Shown: one piece after another, positions 43,460-51,366 of the stretch
Numbering within the stretch: the stretch's first letter is position 1
Layout of the letters: each line of letters opens with the position of its first letter
Assembly (NCBI GenBank): GCA_013288945.1
Contig: JABDAZ010000009.1
Span: 1 to 64,000, forward strand
DNA from: Bacteroidota bacterium
Lineage (GTDB): Bacteria; Bacteroidota; Bacteroidia; Chitinophagales; Chitinophagaceae
DNA length: 64,000 nucleotides
Direction of reading: 5' to 3'
The notes under the pieces: generated by a model
The model's database searches: none
Seen by the model: the letters and a program-made list of their open reading frames with translations, nothing else
What the model was told of the DNA's origin: nothing
Translations under genes and position numbers: made by a program

Positions 43460-43900
43460 TTATTTTTCCATTACTTCTTTTATCTTTTTTAAAAATTCAT
43501 CCATGCCGCCAGATGAATGATTGTAACCTTCTTCACTGCCAAAACCTTTTTGCGTCCACGTAAAATTTGTTGTATTATTTCCCGTATCAATCAATGTATA
43601 AGTAACCAGCGAATAATTTTCCGGTTTATCTTCAAGCCCCGAAAACCCGCTCCAGTAGGTGTAACTAAGCAATTCATTCAAAATATTTTCACGCACAATT
43701 CCTTTATCGCGGTATTTAAATTCTTTGTTATCGCCATATTCTCCCTGGAAAATGATATCGCTTCCAACCTTCCAGTCGGTAATCGTTTCGGTGCCAAATA
43801 AATATTCTTTAATGATTTTAGGGTTCGTTAATCCTTCCCAAACTTTTGCCGGAGAAACATTAATGTCAATCGATTTTGAAACAACTAAATCGTGGCGCAT
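43460..43900 (-). CDS. SRPBCC (AHSA1-like) START-domain protein
   Basis: A 146 aa helix-grip protein of the activator of Hsp90 homologue group: SKSIDINVSPAKVWEGLTNPKIIKEYLFGTETITDWKVGSDIIFQGEYG at the start, SYTYWSGFSGLEDKPENYSLVTYTL in the middle, and a C-terminal helix (GGMDEFLKKIKEVM). These proteins bind small hydrophobic ligands in the cytoplasm; the ligand is unknown. A near-consensus TATCTTTA element lies 22 bp upstream of the start. Confidence 0.88.
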   Translation of the reverse strand: MRHDLVVSKSIDINVSPAKVWEGLTNPKIIKEYLFGTETITDWKVGSDIIFQGEYGDNKEFKYRDKGIVRENILNELLSYTYWSGFSGLEDKPENYSLVTYTLIDTGNNTTNFTWTQKGFGSEEGYNHSSGGMDEFLKKIKEVMEK

Positions 43901-44405
43901 AAAAATATTTTTAGTTTTTATTTAAAGATACAACACCATAATATTTTAATCATTTAAAAAATTATTAACCCGGCAGTTGATTATCTATTAAGCTTCATTG
44001 GCGTCGCACTCTTGTACTTTTATTTCTATATTCGGCGAAATAAAAATGTAAAATGTAGCATGTAGAAGTGATTCGATATTTTTTACAACTTGATTTATTA
44101 TTAATACAATTACTACAAGTGAACAACGATTAAACACAAAGTTTAACAAAGAATATCTTCAAATTATTTCAGCTAAACAAATTTCAAAATTTATAAACAT
44201 AACTTTTGATTCATTAATAATTTCAAATCTCTCTATTGATAATTTTTCACATTTCCACATTTTCATATTTCCACATTCGGAAAATTTGCATTCAAAACAC
44301 ATTACCACCGTATTTTTCTCTTCAAAATTATTTATTAACGTTTTCCGGTTTGCCCACTAAAAAAATGCGAACTTCACCACAAACAAAAACAAGTAAGAAA
44401 AATTT
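43901..44405. other. Intergenic region with dispersed repeat copy F
   Basis: About 505 bp. Copy F of the repeat fills 43969-44062. A TTTCCACA/TTTCACA word-repeat tract lies at 44245-44280. A 74-codon plus-strand frame (44236-44460) covers this low-complexity tract and is not believed to be a gene. Confidence 0.55.
43969..44062 (+). repeat. Dispersed repeat, copy F (longest)
   Basis: CCCGGCAGTTGATTATC, TATTAAGCTTCATTG, the core GCGTCGCACTCTTGTAC (one change), then TATTCGGCGAAATAAAAATG. It shares its left end with copy E and its right end with copy C, and so defines the full-length element of about 95 bp. Confidence 0.8.
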
Positions 44406-44861
44406 ATGGCTAAATCGCAAGAAACTTTTGGCAAAAAAGACAAACAAAAACAAAAATTAAAAAACCGCCAGGCGAAAGAAGAAAAAATGCAGGAGCGCAA
44501 AGCGAATGCAAAAAAAGGTAAATCGCTCGACGAAATGATGGCATACATTGATGAGAATGGAAACATTTCATCCGTGCCGCCAGACCCGCGTAAAATGAAA
44601 ACTTTTAAGCAGGAAGATATGCAAATTAGCATTCCTAAATACGTGCCGGGCGAGCAGGGTGAAACGGTTAGAAAAGGCATTGTAACTTTTTTTAATGATG
44701 CAAAAGGCTTTGGTTTTATTAAAGATTTGCAAACGCAGGAAAGTGTTTTTATACACGTGAACCAATTGCAGGAAGCTATTAAAGAAAATGACAAAGTAAG
44801 TTTTGAAGTAGAAATGGGCGCAAAAGGCCCGAGCGCTATTAATGTGAAAAAAGGTGTGTAG
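44406..44861 (+). CDS. Cold shock domain protein with basic N-terminal extension
   Basis: A 151 aa protein. The last 65 residues are a cold shock domain with RNP1 KGFGFI (100-105) and RNP2 VFIHV (114-118), so it binds single-stranded RNA/DNA. The first 40 residues are a Lys/Gln/Arg/Glu-rich coiled segment (KKDKQKQKLKNRQAKEEKMQERKANAKKGK broken over two helices), followed by a linker with SVPPDPRKM. Such extended Csp proteins are common in Bacteroidota and may act as RNA chaperones on ribosomes. Monocistronic. Confidence 0.9.
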   Translation: MAKSQETFGKKDKQKQKLKNRQAKEEKMQERKANAKKGKSLDEMMAYIDENGNISSVPPDPRKMKTFKQEDMQISIPKYVPGEQGETVRKGIVTFFNDAKGFGFIKDLQTQESVFIHVNQLQEAIKENDKVSFEVEMGAKGPSAINVKKGV

Positions 44862-45187
44862 CATGCAAGCGATTAATGCGTTTGAATTTAAAATGACAAA
44901 ATAATTTTTATAAAATATTAACAAAAGTAAATCCGCCAAAACTATTGCTGGTATTGATGTTCGCATAAAATCCACCGGTAATAAAAATGCGTATATAACA
45001 ATGGATTTATTTAGGATATTGGATTTTAAAAAGGGGCTGGATTTTTATCCTGGCCCCTTATTTTTTTTAAAGCATTTTGTGGTTGATATTTTTCTTCATT
45101 CAATTGCGAAAAATAATTTTGTAATCAACAACTATCTTTAATTTGTTATCGTTATTAATAATAAAATCTATTCTTAAAAATTATTTT
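44862..45187. other. Intergenic region with terminator
   Basis: About 325 bp. It holds the terminator at 45031-45068 and a TATCTTTA element near 45134-45141, a likely promoter for the next gene. Nothing else recognised. Confidence 0.5.
45031..45068 (+). terminator. Intrinsic terminator
   Basis: AAGGGGC...GGAT pairs with ATCC...GCCCCTT with one bulge, followed by TTATTTTTTTT. It is 170 bp after the cold shock gene, which leaves a long 3' untranslated region. Confidence 0.8.
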
Positions 45188-45826
45188 ATGCGTTATATTT
45201 TGTTTCTCTTTTTTATAAGCATCAATATTATTTCTTTTGCGCAAATTCCTGATTATACAGATATGCGCAGTAACAGGGAAAGTTTCAACCGCATGTCGAA
45301 TAAAATTATAAGAAATGATTTAACTGCTTTTACAATTGGCGGAATTGCAGAGAGCGTTAATAAACCAGTGCTTCAAAAATTTCCGGTATCAAAATATGGT
45401 GATGATTTTATTACTTATGATAGCAATAATTTTCAGGTGACTATTAAAACGAAAACATTTTTTGTTGCTAAACATAAATTAATGTACGATGGCGATGGAA
45501 AATATTTGGTGAAGATTGATAACAAACCTTATTATGGAAATTATACAAAAGTGCCGCAGTCGGGCATTTCATTAATCGTGCTTGCAGGAAAAGATACGGT
45601 TGCAATTCCGCCAAGTGCTTATGCTGATTTGTATAATCCGCATTTTACTTACAGAACAAATTCCGGTGAATTACAATCGCAGGATGCTGTTTTTATATCT
45701 GCAGATAAACACCGCATTTATGTTTATATGCTTAACAAAGATGATCATGGAAGCTATGAAGTGACCTGGATTTTTCAGGATAATAAATATTTAAGGCGCG
45801 TGTTGGATTATGGGTTTACTCCTTAA
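45188..45826 (+). CDS. Secreted protein of unknown function
   Basis: The start at 45188 gives the signal peptide MRYILFLFFISINIISFAQ; an upstream Met at 45143 is in frame but adds 15 unlikely residues. The mature protein of about 190 aa is beta-rich, without cysteines: DDFITYDSNNFQVTIKTKTFFVAKHKLMYDG, KYLVKIDNKPYYGNYTKVPQSGISLIVLAGKDTVAIP, HRIYVYMLNKDDHGSYEVTWIFQDNKYLRRVLDYGF. The NPHFTYRT...DKHRIYVYMLNKD..GSYEVTWI pattern looks conserved, but I cannot name the family. It probably folds in the periplasm. Confidence 0.7.
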   Translation: MRYILFLFFISINIISFAQIPDYTDMRSNRESFNRMSNKIIRNDLTAFTIGGIAESVNKPVLQKFPVSKYGDDFITYDSNNFQVTIKTKTFFVAKHKLMYDGDGKYLVKIDNKPYYGNYTKVPQSGISLIVLAGKDTVAIPPSAYADLYNPHFTYRTNSGELQSQDAVFISADKHRIYVYMLNKDDHGSYEVTWIFQDNKYLRRVLDYGFTP

Positions 45827-45940
45827 AATAGTTGACAGATGACAGTTGACGGATGACAGATTTTTTTGGTGGATGATTGATGGCTGATGGGTGAGTGAAA
45901 AAGTGTTGATAATATTGTTTTAAAAAAAATTTATTAATAA

Positions 45941-45975
45941 AAAAAAGTGGTACAAATATTTTGCACCACTTTTTT
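45941..45975 (-). terminator. Intrinsic terminator of the RRM gene
   Basis: An AAAAAAGTGGT/ACCACTTTTTT stem with an AT-rich loop. On the minus strand it follows the RRM stop codon (46003) and ends in a T run. Confidence 0.85.
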
Positions 45976-46002
45976 ATTAATCTTTATCAGAAATTATTTT
46001 TA

Positions 46003-46395
46003 TTAATATCTTCTTGGCGGGCGATTGTCGCGGTTGTCGCCGCCACGATTATCGCGGTTATCTCTTCCGCCGCCGCCGCTTCCGCCGCGGTATCCGCCAC
46101 CACCGCCACTTCCACCACGATAGCCGCCACCGCCGCTTCCGCCACCACCACGTTGTTGTTCTTCAGCTTGTTTAACGGCCATTTTTTTGCCTTTTATACT
46201 TGCGCCGTCAAGTGTTTCAATTGCAATTTTTGCATCTGCATCTTCCTGCATATCTACAAAACCAAAGCCTCTGCTTTTGCCGGTTTCCCTGTCCATTACT
46301 ACTTTGGCAGAAATTACTTCACCGTATAATTCAAACATTTCTTTCAAGTCAACATCATCAAAATCGTAAGGGACGCCAGCAACAAAAAGTTTCAT
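46003..46395 (-). CDS. RNA recognition motif protein with Gly/Arg-rich tail
   Basis: The start at 46395 (MKLFVAGVPYDFDDVDLKEM) is the natural RRM opening; a longer frame adds 21 non-family residues. Residues 1-80 are one RRM with RNP2 LFVAGV and RNP1 SRGFGFVDM. The remaining 50 residues are repeats of GGGGYRGGSGG type followed by DNRDNRGG units, an RGG-like tail that in eukaryotes and cyanobacterial Rbp proteins aids RNA binding or condensation. It is probably an RNA chaperone, cold- or stress-regulated. The DNA of the tail is itself a GCC/GGC-rich repeat and much more GC-rich than its surroundings. Confidence 0.92.
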   Translation of the reverse strand: MKLFVAGVPYDFDDVDLKEMFELYGEVISAKVVMDRETGKSRGFGFVDMQEDADAKIAIETLDGASIKGKKMAVKQAEEQQRGGGGSGGGGYRGGSGGGGGYRGGSGGGGRDNRDNRGGDNRDNRPPRRY

Positions 46396-46598
46396 TTTAA
46401 AAAATTTATAGAAAGTAAAAGTACAAATACAAAAGCAATCCACTGCTAATATCCGCATTTATTTAATGCCTTCGCAAAAAATAAAAAGTTCTTGTTAATA
46501 CGCGCTTTGCAACGCAGTATTTTTACGGTGGTTAAAATATTATCAGCCATCATCCGTCTGCATTATTGTACACTAATTTTTCATTTAAAAAACAAACC

Positions 46599-46997
46599 AT
46601 GTACTACAATCAGTCGGGTGCCGCAAAAGGCAATCATCACGGAGACAGGCGCCAGCACCTGTTTAACCGAACAATGAAAAGAGCTGCTGTTAATGTTTAT
46701 AAAACAGACAACAGTTTTGAAATGCTGGTATTTGCGCCGGGCCGCATCAGGGAACATTTTCATTTAGGAGTGAAAGGAACCCAGCTCACTATTTCTTATC
46801 TGCCGCCAGATAATTTTCCGCGCCCGGAGTGGGTTTTGCGCGAATATAGCCGCGGAGGTTTTGAAAGGGTCTTTGAAATGGATGAATCTGTTGATACCGC
46901 AAACATTACAGCAAAGTATGTTGATGGCGTATTGCAGGTAAGCCTTCCATTAATACCGGGAAAGCAAAGCGAAAAACGCGAGATAGCGGTGAATTAA
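46599..46997 (+). CDS. Hsp20/alpha-crystallin small heat shock protein
   Basis: A 132 aa small chaperone (start at MYYNQSG, 46599; an upstream Met at 46566 is possible). After a His/Gln/Arg-rich head of about 30 residues the alpha-crystallin domain follows: VNVYKTDNSFEMLVFAPGR, VKGTQLTISYLPP, FERVFEMDESVDTANITAKYVDGVLQVSLPLIPG and an end EKREIAVN. Such proteins hold unfolding proteins under heat stress. It is divergently placed from the RRM gene. It has its own terminator. Confidence 0.9.
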   Translation: MYYNQSGAAKGNHHGDRRQHLFNRTMKRAAVNVYKTDNSFEMLVFAPGRIREHFHLGVKGTQLTISYLPPDNFPRPEWVLREYSRGGFERVFEMDESVDTANITAKYVDGVLQVSLPLIPGKQSEKREIAVN

Positions 46998-47021
46998 GTA
47001 AAAAGTAAAAAACCAAAAGTA

Positions 47022-47054
47022 AAAAAGGTGGCGATGTTAGTCGTCACCTTTTTT
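47022..47054 (+). terminator. Intrinsic terminator of the hsp20 gene
   Basis: AAAAGGTGGCGA/TCGTCACCTTTT (one G-T pair) followed by TTTG. It follows a short GTAAAAA word tract. Confidence 0.85.
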
Positions 47055-47174
47055 GTTATTTCGGAATTTTATTAATTAAGAATTAGTAATTAATAATGTT
47101 TTAATCTTCATGCTGCTCTTCATATCTAATATCTGTTTCCTATCTTCTATTTCCTGTCTTCTATCTCCTATCCC

Positions 47175-47648
47175 TCATTTCTTGCTCTTAACTTTTTTTA
47201 CTTTTTCTTTTTTACTTTTTAATTTCTCAGCCTTCGCATGCAGCTTGGCATTATAGCGAATCACATCCCAATATTCTCTTCCATAATCTACAAAAATTTC
47301 TTCGCCGGCTTGTATATCATATTTTGCATCTACAAACACACGCAGGTTTTCAATTTCATACTCTGCATTGTTGCGGACGCCTTTTATACGTTGCAAACCT
47401 TTTGCATCATTTGCATAACGCGCAATTGATTTTTTATAATAATGTGCATCAATTACGTGCGAGCGTTTTACATAAAAAATATATCCGTTGCTTCCTTCTT
47501 CATGTTCTACTTCTTTCCAGGTTGTAATTTTTCCCCAATATTCAACTATACGTGTTCCTTTTGCAATAAATTTTGTGGTAAATAATCCTTTACCTGCGCC
47601 AGGCATTGTTGATGTTTTTACACGCAATTGTTTTTCCAGCAGAGACAT
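47175..47648 (-). CDS. SET domain protein (putative lysine methyltransferase)
   Basis: A 157 aa protein made almost entirely of a SET domain: the opening GAGKGLFTTKFIAKGTRIVEYWG, a central HVIDAHYYKKSIARYANDAK (the place of the NHS cofactor motif), and the C-terminal GEEIFVDYGREYWDV (the GE..VDYG motif). The catalytic Tyr in VDYG is present. A Lys-rich tail (AKAEKLKSKKEKVKKVKSKK) is likely for nucleic-acid or ribosome contact. SET proteins are typically eukaryotic; short bacterial versions methylate unknown proteins. Neighbours are chaperone and RNA-binding genes. Confidence 0.88.
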   Translation of the reverse strand: MSLLEKQLRVKTSTMPGAGKGLFTTKFIAKGTRIVEYWGKITTWKEVEHEEGSNGYIFYVKRSHVIDAHYYKKSIARYANDAKGLQRIKGVRNNAEYEIENLRVFVDAKYDIQAGEEIFVDYGREYWDVIRYNAKLHAKAEKLKSKKEKVKKVKSKK

Positions 47649-48031
47649 GCAATTTATTTTTTATTAATAAAAGTTTGTGAAGATAGTATACAGCTTTCAA
47701 TCAAAATTATTTTTTAAATACTTTGATAAACAAAGAAATTTTAAGCTGTATTAATAAAAAAATAAGAAGTGATTATTAAAAATAAAAAATAAAACGCGGA
47801 GAGATAAAAATAAAAAACCCCTAAACTTGTCAGGGGTTTTTCAGAGAACTTGAATGTAAGGTCTTTCTTTGGACGGAAATTAACTCAAGTTGGTTTTTTG
47901 GATATTGGTTGATTCTTTCATTGATATTGGATAGGTCAAAAGTATATGAAAGCCTATGTACGTGCAAGAGTGGTAACACTTAATTTTTGATCGTAAGTTT
48001 ACGATTATCATTTACTAACATTACGAGCAAG
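47649..48031. other. Intergenic region with terminator and a possible small structured RNA
   Basis: About 380 bp between minus-strand genes. It contains the terminator-like hairpin at 47813-47841, an AACTTGA ... TCAAGTT inverted pair (47848-47854 and 47884-47890) and the palindrome ATCGTAAGTTTACGAT (47990-48005). No reading frame looks coding. Confidence 0.45.
47813..47841. terminator. Hairpin terminator
   Basis: An AAAAACCCCT/AGGGGTTTTT stem with loop AAACTTGTC. Its A/T tracts on both sides allow termination on either strand. It may close the cbpA-cbpM transcript about 200 bp past the stop. Confidence 0.75.
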
Positions 48032-48331
48032 TTACTCGCCTGTTTCGTATGCGCTCAATTTGTTTTTAAGAGAAATAATTTCTCGCTGCATGTTATTAAT
48101 GCGTTGCAGCAAATGCGTTATCGTTTCAATGCCTTCTAAATTAATATCGAGCTCATAATATAAACGCACTATTTTTTCCAATTGATTTAATTGTTGCGTG
48201 CGTATAAATTTCGCATCTTCTGTAACGGTCATTTCTATCAGGCCCGTTTCCTGCAAAGATTTTATAAATGAAATTTCAATATGATGGCTTGCACAAAATT
48301 CATCAGCCGATATTAATATTTCCGTTTGCAT
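48032..48331 (-). CDS. cbpM: Chaperone modulator CbpM
   Basis: A 99 aa MerR-like helical protein that binds and restrains the DnaJ homologue CbpA. It matches the family in order: LISADEFCASHHIEISFIKSLQETGLIEM, then the LNQLEKIVRLYYELDINLEGIETITHLLQRI segment, and a coiled-coil end (REIISLKNKLSAYE). It lies 17 bp downstream of cbpA, the conserved gene order. Confidence 0.88.
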   Translation of the reverse strand: MQTEILISADEFCASHHIEISFIKSLQETGLIEMTVTEDAKFIRTQQLNQLEKIVRLYYELDINLEGIETITHLLQRINNMQREIISLKNKLSAYETGE

Positions 48332-48348
48332 AGCTGTAAATTTTTTAA

Positions 48349-49224
48349 TTATAATCTTGATAATTCAGTAAACAATTCTCTTTCTTTATCAGTAAGATTT
48401 ACAGGAATTTTTATAGAATAGGTTATAAATAAATCACCAAACTGCCCTTCTTTTTTATATAAAGGAAAGCCTTTGCCGGTTAATTTTACCTTGGTTCCGT
48501 TTTGTGTTTCTGGTTTTACTTTTAATTTAATTTTTCCGCCCAATGTATCGATTGTTATATCGCCACCAAGTACTGCCGTATACAAATTCAAATCAACATT
48601 TAATTGCAAATCATTTCCTGATCTTTTAAAAGCCGTATCGTTTGCAATGGAAAATGTAATAAACAAATCGCCCGCAGGGCCACCATTAACGCCACTTCCA
48701 CCATGGCCGGTTAACTTTATAACCTGTCCATTTTCTATACCTGCAGGAATGGTTATGCGAATATTTTTTCCATTAACAGCAAGCGTTTGTTTATGCGTTG
48801 TATATGCATCTGTAAGGCTTAACTGAAATTCTGCGTTAAAATCCTGCCCGCGAAATTTTGTTTGCCTTGAATTGCCACCGCGAGAACCGCCGAATAATGA
48901 TTCAAAAAAATCAGAGAAATCTCCGTCGCCTGAATCATAAGAAAATTGTTGATCAGCAGAATTTCTTCTTGATTGATTTGCCTGTGCAAACTGATCTGCA
49001 TGTTGCCAGTCTTTTCCATGCTGATCATATTTTTTTCTTTTTTCAGGATCGCTTAAAACTTCATTGGCTTCATTAATCTGCTGAAATTTTTTGTTTGCGC
49101 CTTTATCATTCGGGTTCAAATCCGGATGGCTTGTTCTTGCTAATTTCCTGTAAGCTTTTTTAATATCGTCTTGTGTTGCATTTTTATCAACACCTAATAT
49201 TTTATAATAATCAACAAAGTCCAT
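48349..49224 (-). CDS. cbpA: DnaJ-class co-chaperone CbpA
   Basis: A 291 aa J-protein without zinc fingers. Residues 1-70 are the J domain with HPD at 33-35 ([10 protein letters not shown]). A Gln/Asn/Ser-rich and Gly-Asp-rich linker holds [15 protein letters not shown]. Two C-terminal beta domains follow ([35 protein letters not shown] and [35 protein letters not shown]), as in curved-DNA-binding protein A. It should stimulate DnaK. Together with cbpM it forms a two-gene operon. Confidence 0.94.
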   Translation of the reverse strand: MDFVDYYKILGVDKNATQDDIKKAYRKLARTSHPDLNPNDKGANKKFQQINEANEVLSDPEKRKKYDQHGKDWQHADQFAQANQSRRNSADQQFSYDSGDGDFSDFFESLFGGSRGGNSRQTKFRGQDFNAEFQLSLTDAYTTHKQTLAVNGKNIRITIPAGIENGQVIKLTGHGGSGVNGGPAGDLFITFSIANDTAFKRSGNDLQLNVDLNLYTAVLGGDITIDTLGGKIKLKVKPETQNGTKVKLTGKGFPLYKKEGQFGDLFITYSIKIPVNLTDKERELFTELSRL

Positions 49225-49313
49225 GTAAAAAATTTTCTGTTATTAATGCAATGCGAAGATCGGTAAATAACCAGAAAGAAAATAAAATTAACGGGAGAGA
49301 AATGATGTGATTT

Positions 49314-49964
49314 TTATTTTGTTGAAACAATTTTTCCTGATGAATCCACAACAGCAGTTATCTCTTTTAAAATTGTTTTTCCCAAACTGTCTTTAATCCT
49401 GTATTTGCATACAACCTGCATCTGGCTTATGCTTTCGGGCTGATAAACTGTTTCTTCGTTTTTAAAACTTTCAGGGAAATGATTGTTTGTTTGTATAAAC
49501 TTTTTTAAAGGCGCGCATGATTTATCAACTGTGTCAATAAAACGCAAAGTCCATTCCTGCTGAAACCTTCCAAGCCTTTTGCCTGTTGCCATTATTGCAT
49601 CATCGGGCGATGCAGATTTAATGGGTTTTGCAGAATCATAATTATAAATGTAAACCATATTAATATTGCTGAAACCATTAAGGTTATACTTCTTATTAAA
49701 GTATTCATCCGTTCCTGATTTTTCAGGATTGGTTACAGATATTAATATGCCGCTGTCTTTATAAACAACTTCTTTCACTTCGTATAAAGAATCGGTTTTT
49801 ATTATTGCTTGGAGGGAATCAATATTAGCAGGCTTAAAATTTTTAAGTTCGCTTTCTTTTAATGTTTTATCAGCCAGGTAAATTTTCAATTTTATTAATG
49901 CTGCAAAAACTATAATGGCACAAATTATTATCAGGAAAATTTTAGTACCATTTTTCATTAGCAA
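49314..49964 (-). CDS. Membrane-anchored protein of unknown function
   Basis: A 216 aa protein with one N-terminal transmembrane helix (IFLIIICAIIVFAALIKLKIYLA) after a short basic start, so the bulk faces the periplasm. The rest is mixed alpha/beta: LQAIIKTDSLYEVKEVVYKDSGILISVTN, WTLRFIDTVDKSCAPLKKFIQTN, SISQMQVVCKYRIKDSLGKTILKEITAVVDSSGKIV. Two cysteines near residues 153 and 186 could pair. No known family recognised. An in-frame Met two codons later (49958) may be the real start. Confidence 0.6.
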   Translation of the reverse strand: MLMKNGTKIFLIIICAIIVFAALIKLKIYLADKTLKESELKNFKPANIDSLQAIIKTDSLYEVKEVVYKDSGILISVTNPEKSGTDEYFNKKYNLNGFSNINMVYIYNYDSAKPIKSASPDDAIMATGKRLGRFQQEWTLRFIDTVDKSCAPLKKFIQTNNHFPESFKNEETVYQPESISQMQVVCKYRIKDSLGKTILKEITAVVDSSGKIVSTK

Positions 49965-50138
49965 TTAAATTTTTTACAAACTACAATTTTTTTAAATCTT
50001 TTTGAAATAATAAGAATTGTAATTTTTCAACAAGCGCAAATTATTAATAATGATGATTATTAATAAATAAATTCGCGCAACTTTTTATAAATTTTTAAGA
50101 TTTATAAAAGAGATTAATGAACCTTAAAAAATCGAAAC

Positions 50139-50495
50139 TTAAATTGCTTTGTGCTGGATGTGCATGTTTTTTATCAATCCATTTTCTATTGAATACACAT
50201 GCTGAATAATTTCATCGCTTATCACATTTTCATGCAAATCACGAATTACCTGGCGCACATCTGCAACAACATTTCCATTAGCATCTGCAGCAATTTGCAC
50301 AGGTTCCACATCAGGATCAATCATTCCCCATTGCCGTGTCCAGTACGATCTTATTTCATCGTGGCCATTAACAAAACCACCATCTTGACCGTTCGGCCAT
50401 TTTACATCAGGATGCATTGTTGCTAATGCATTATCAATGTTGCGCGTGTTAAAAGCGTAATATGCTTTTTTCAAAAGCACAGTATTCTTGTCCAT
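50139..50495 (-). CDS. NTF2/SnoaL-like protein
   Basis: A 118 aa cone-shaped alpha+beta protein of the SnoaL-like group: LLKKAYYAFNTRNIDNALATMHPDVKWPN, GHDEIRSYWTRQW, then strands NVVADVRQVIRDLHENVISDEIIQHVYSIENGLIKNMHI. These proteins bind or isomerise small hydrophobic molecules. The substrate cannot be inferred. The gene stands alone with moderate intergenic gaps. Confidence 0.85.
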   Translation of the reverse strand: MDKNTVLLKKAYYAFNTRNIDNALATMHPDVKWPNGQDGGFVNGHDEIRSYWTRQWGMIDPDVEPVQIAADANGNVVADVRQVIRDLHENVISDEIIQHVYSIENGLIKNMHIQHKAI

Positions 50496-50591
50496 AAAAG
50501 TTTTGATTTTTTATTTTAGAAATATCAGGAATTGTATGAGAAATTTTTGCCCCAATAATAACCAATGCGTACAAAATTCAACATCAGTTTA

Positions 50592-51041
50592 TTAATCTGT
50601 TTCGGTTTCGCCGGTATAATCTTCTTCATCAACTTCTTCAGATTCTGGCAAATCCAAATCTTCACCAAAACGATCTGATTTTAAGTTGCCTTCGTTCAAA
50701 GCCACGCCCTCATTGTCTTTGCTGTCTAAAGCCATTGCTTGAATATCGCTTTCTTCTTCGTCGTTTAATGTTTGTGTTGCACTTTTGCGAAGCAGTGTAC
50801 GTTCTTCTGCAGTTACGTTTGATTCATCATCTTCCATATCATCAAAAAGCCCATTGCCTTCTTCGCCGTCAGAAGAAATAGTATCATCTGCAAACTCTTT
50901 AAACTTGGGAACTTTTACAAATTCCTGTCCTGGAATATCCTCTACATCTGGCAAATCAATTATTGTTTCTTCCTGTTGCAAATGTTTTTTATCGTTTTCT
51001 GAATCCTGTAAATCAAGATTTCTTGCTGAGTTATTTTCCAT
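50592..51041 (-). CDS. Very acidic protein of unknown function
   Basis: A 149 aa soluble protein with an extreme excess of Asp and Glu (for example DGEEGNGLFDDMEDDESN and LPESEEVDEEDYTGETETD) and almost no aromatic residues. Short motifs such as IIDLPDVEDIPGQEFVKVPKFKEFADDTISS may be a recognition segment. It is probably intrinsically disordered. Similar small acidic proteins are encoded in related genomes, to my knowledge without function. It is divergent from the ferritin-like pair. Confidence 0.65.
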   Translation of the reverse strand: MENNSARNLDLQDSENDKKHLQQEETIIDLPDVEDIPGQEFVKVPKFKEFADDTISSDGEEGNGLFDDMEDDESNVTAEERTLLRKSATQTLNDEEESDIQAMALDSKDNEGVALNEGNLKSDRFGEDLDLPESEEVDEEDYTGETETD

Positions 51042-51366
51042 ACTGATTTTTCAATACCTATAAAAAATCCATGCCAGATATTTATTCGTGTATTTCTTTT
51101 CTATTAATAATTTTCAATTTTTTTCTTCATTAATAATTCAAAAAAAATTTTTGATTCATTATTAATAAATGGTTTTCTATAAAGTGGCTCCAGCGCTGCA
51201 TTTTCAACCACTAACACTTTTTTTATATTTTTTTTAAGATTTTAAATCTATAATGAATTACATCCCGTAATTAAATTAATCCTTTTTATTTCCAGCCGCA
51301 TTCGTTTAATCCGAACCCCTCTTTATTAATGTCTTTCATTTTTTTAACTATTAAATCAAATTTAGT
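51042..51366. other. Divergent intergenic region
   Basis: About 325 bp, very AT-rich, between the acidic protein and the ferritin-like pair. It carries five ATTAAT palindromes (51101, 51129, 51158, 51271, 51323 approximately). No gene or clear promoter motif seen. Confidence 0.5.

Noticed and set aside
44236-44460. Plus-strand 74-codon reading frame
   Set aside because: It covers the TTTCCACA word-repeat tract and overlaps the cold shock gene start; composition is repeat-derived.
47955-47975. GTACGTGCAAGAGTGGTAAC as a seventh copy of the dispersed repeat
   Set aside because: It resembles the reverse complement of the core (GTACAAGAGTGCGACG in copy F) only over the first part and lacks the CGACGC half, so chance similarity cannot be excluded.
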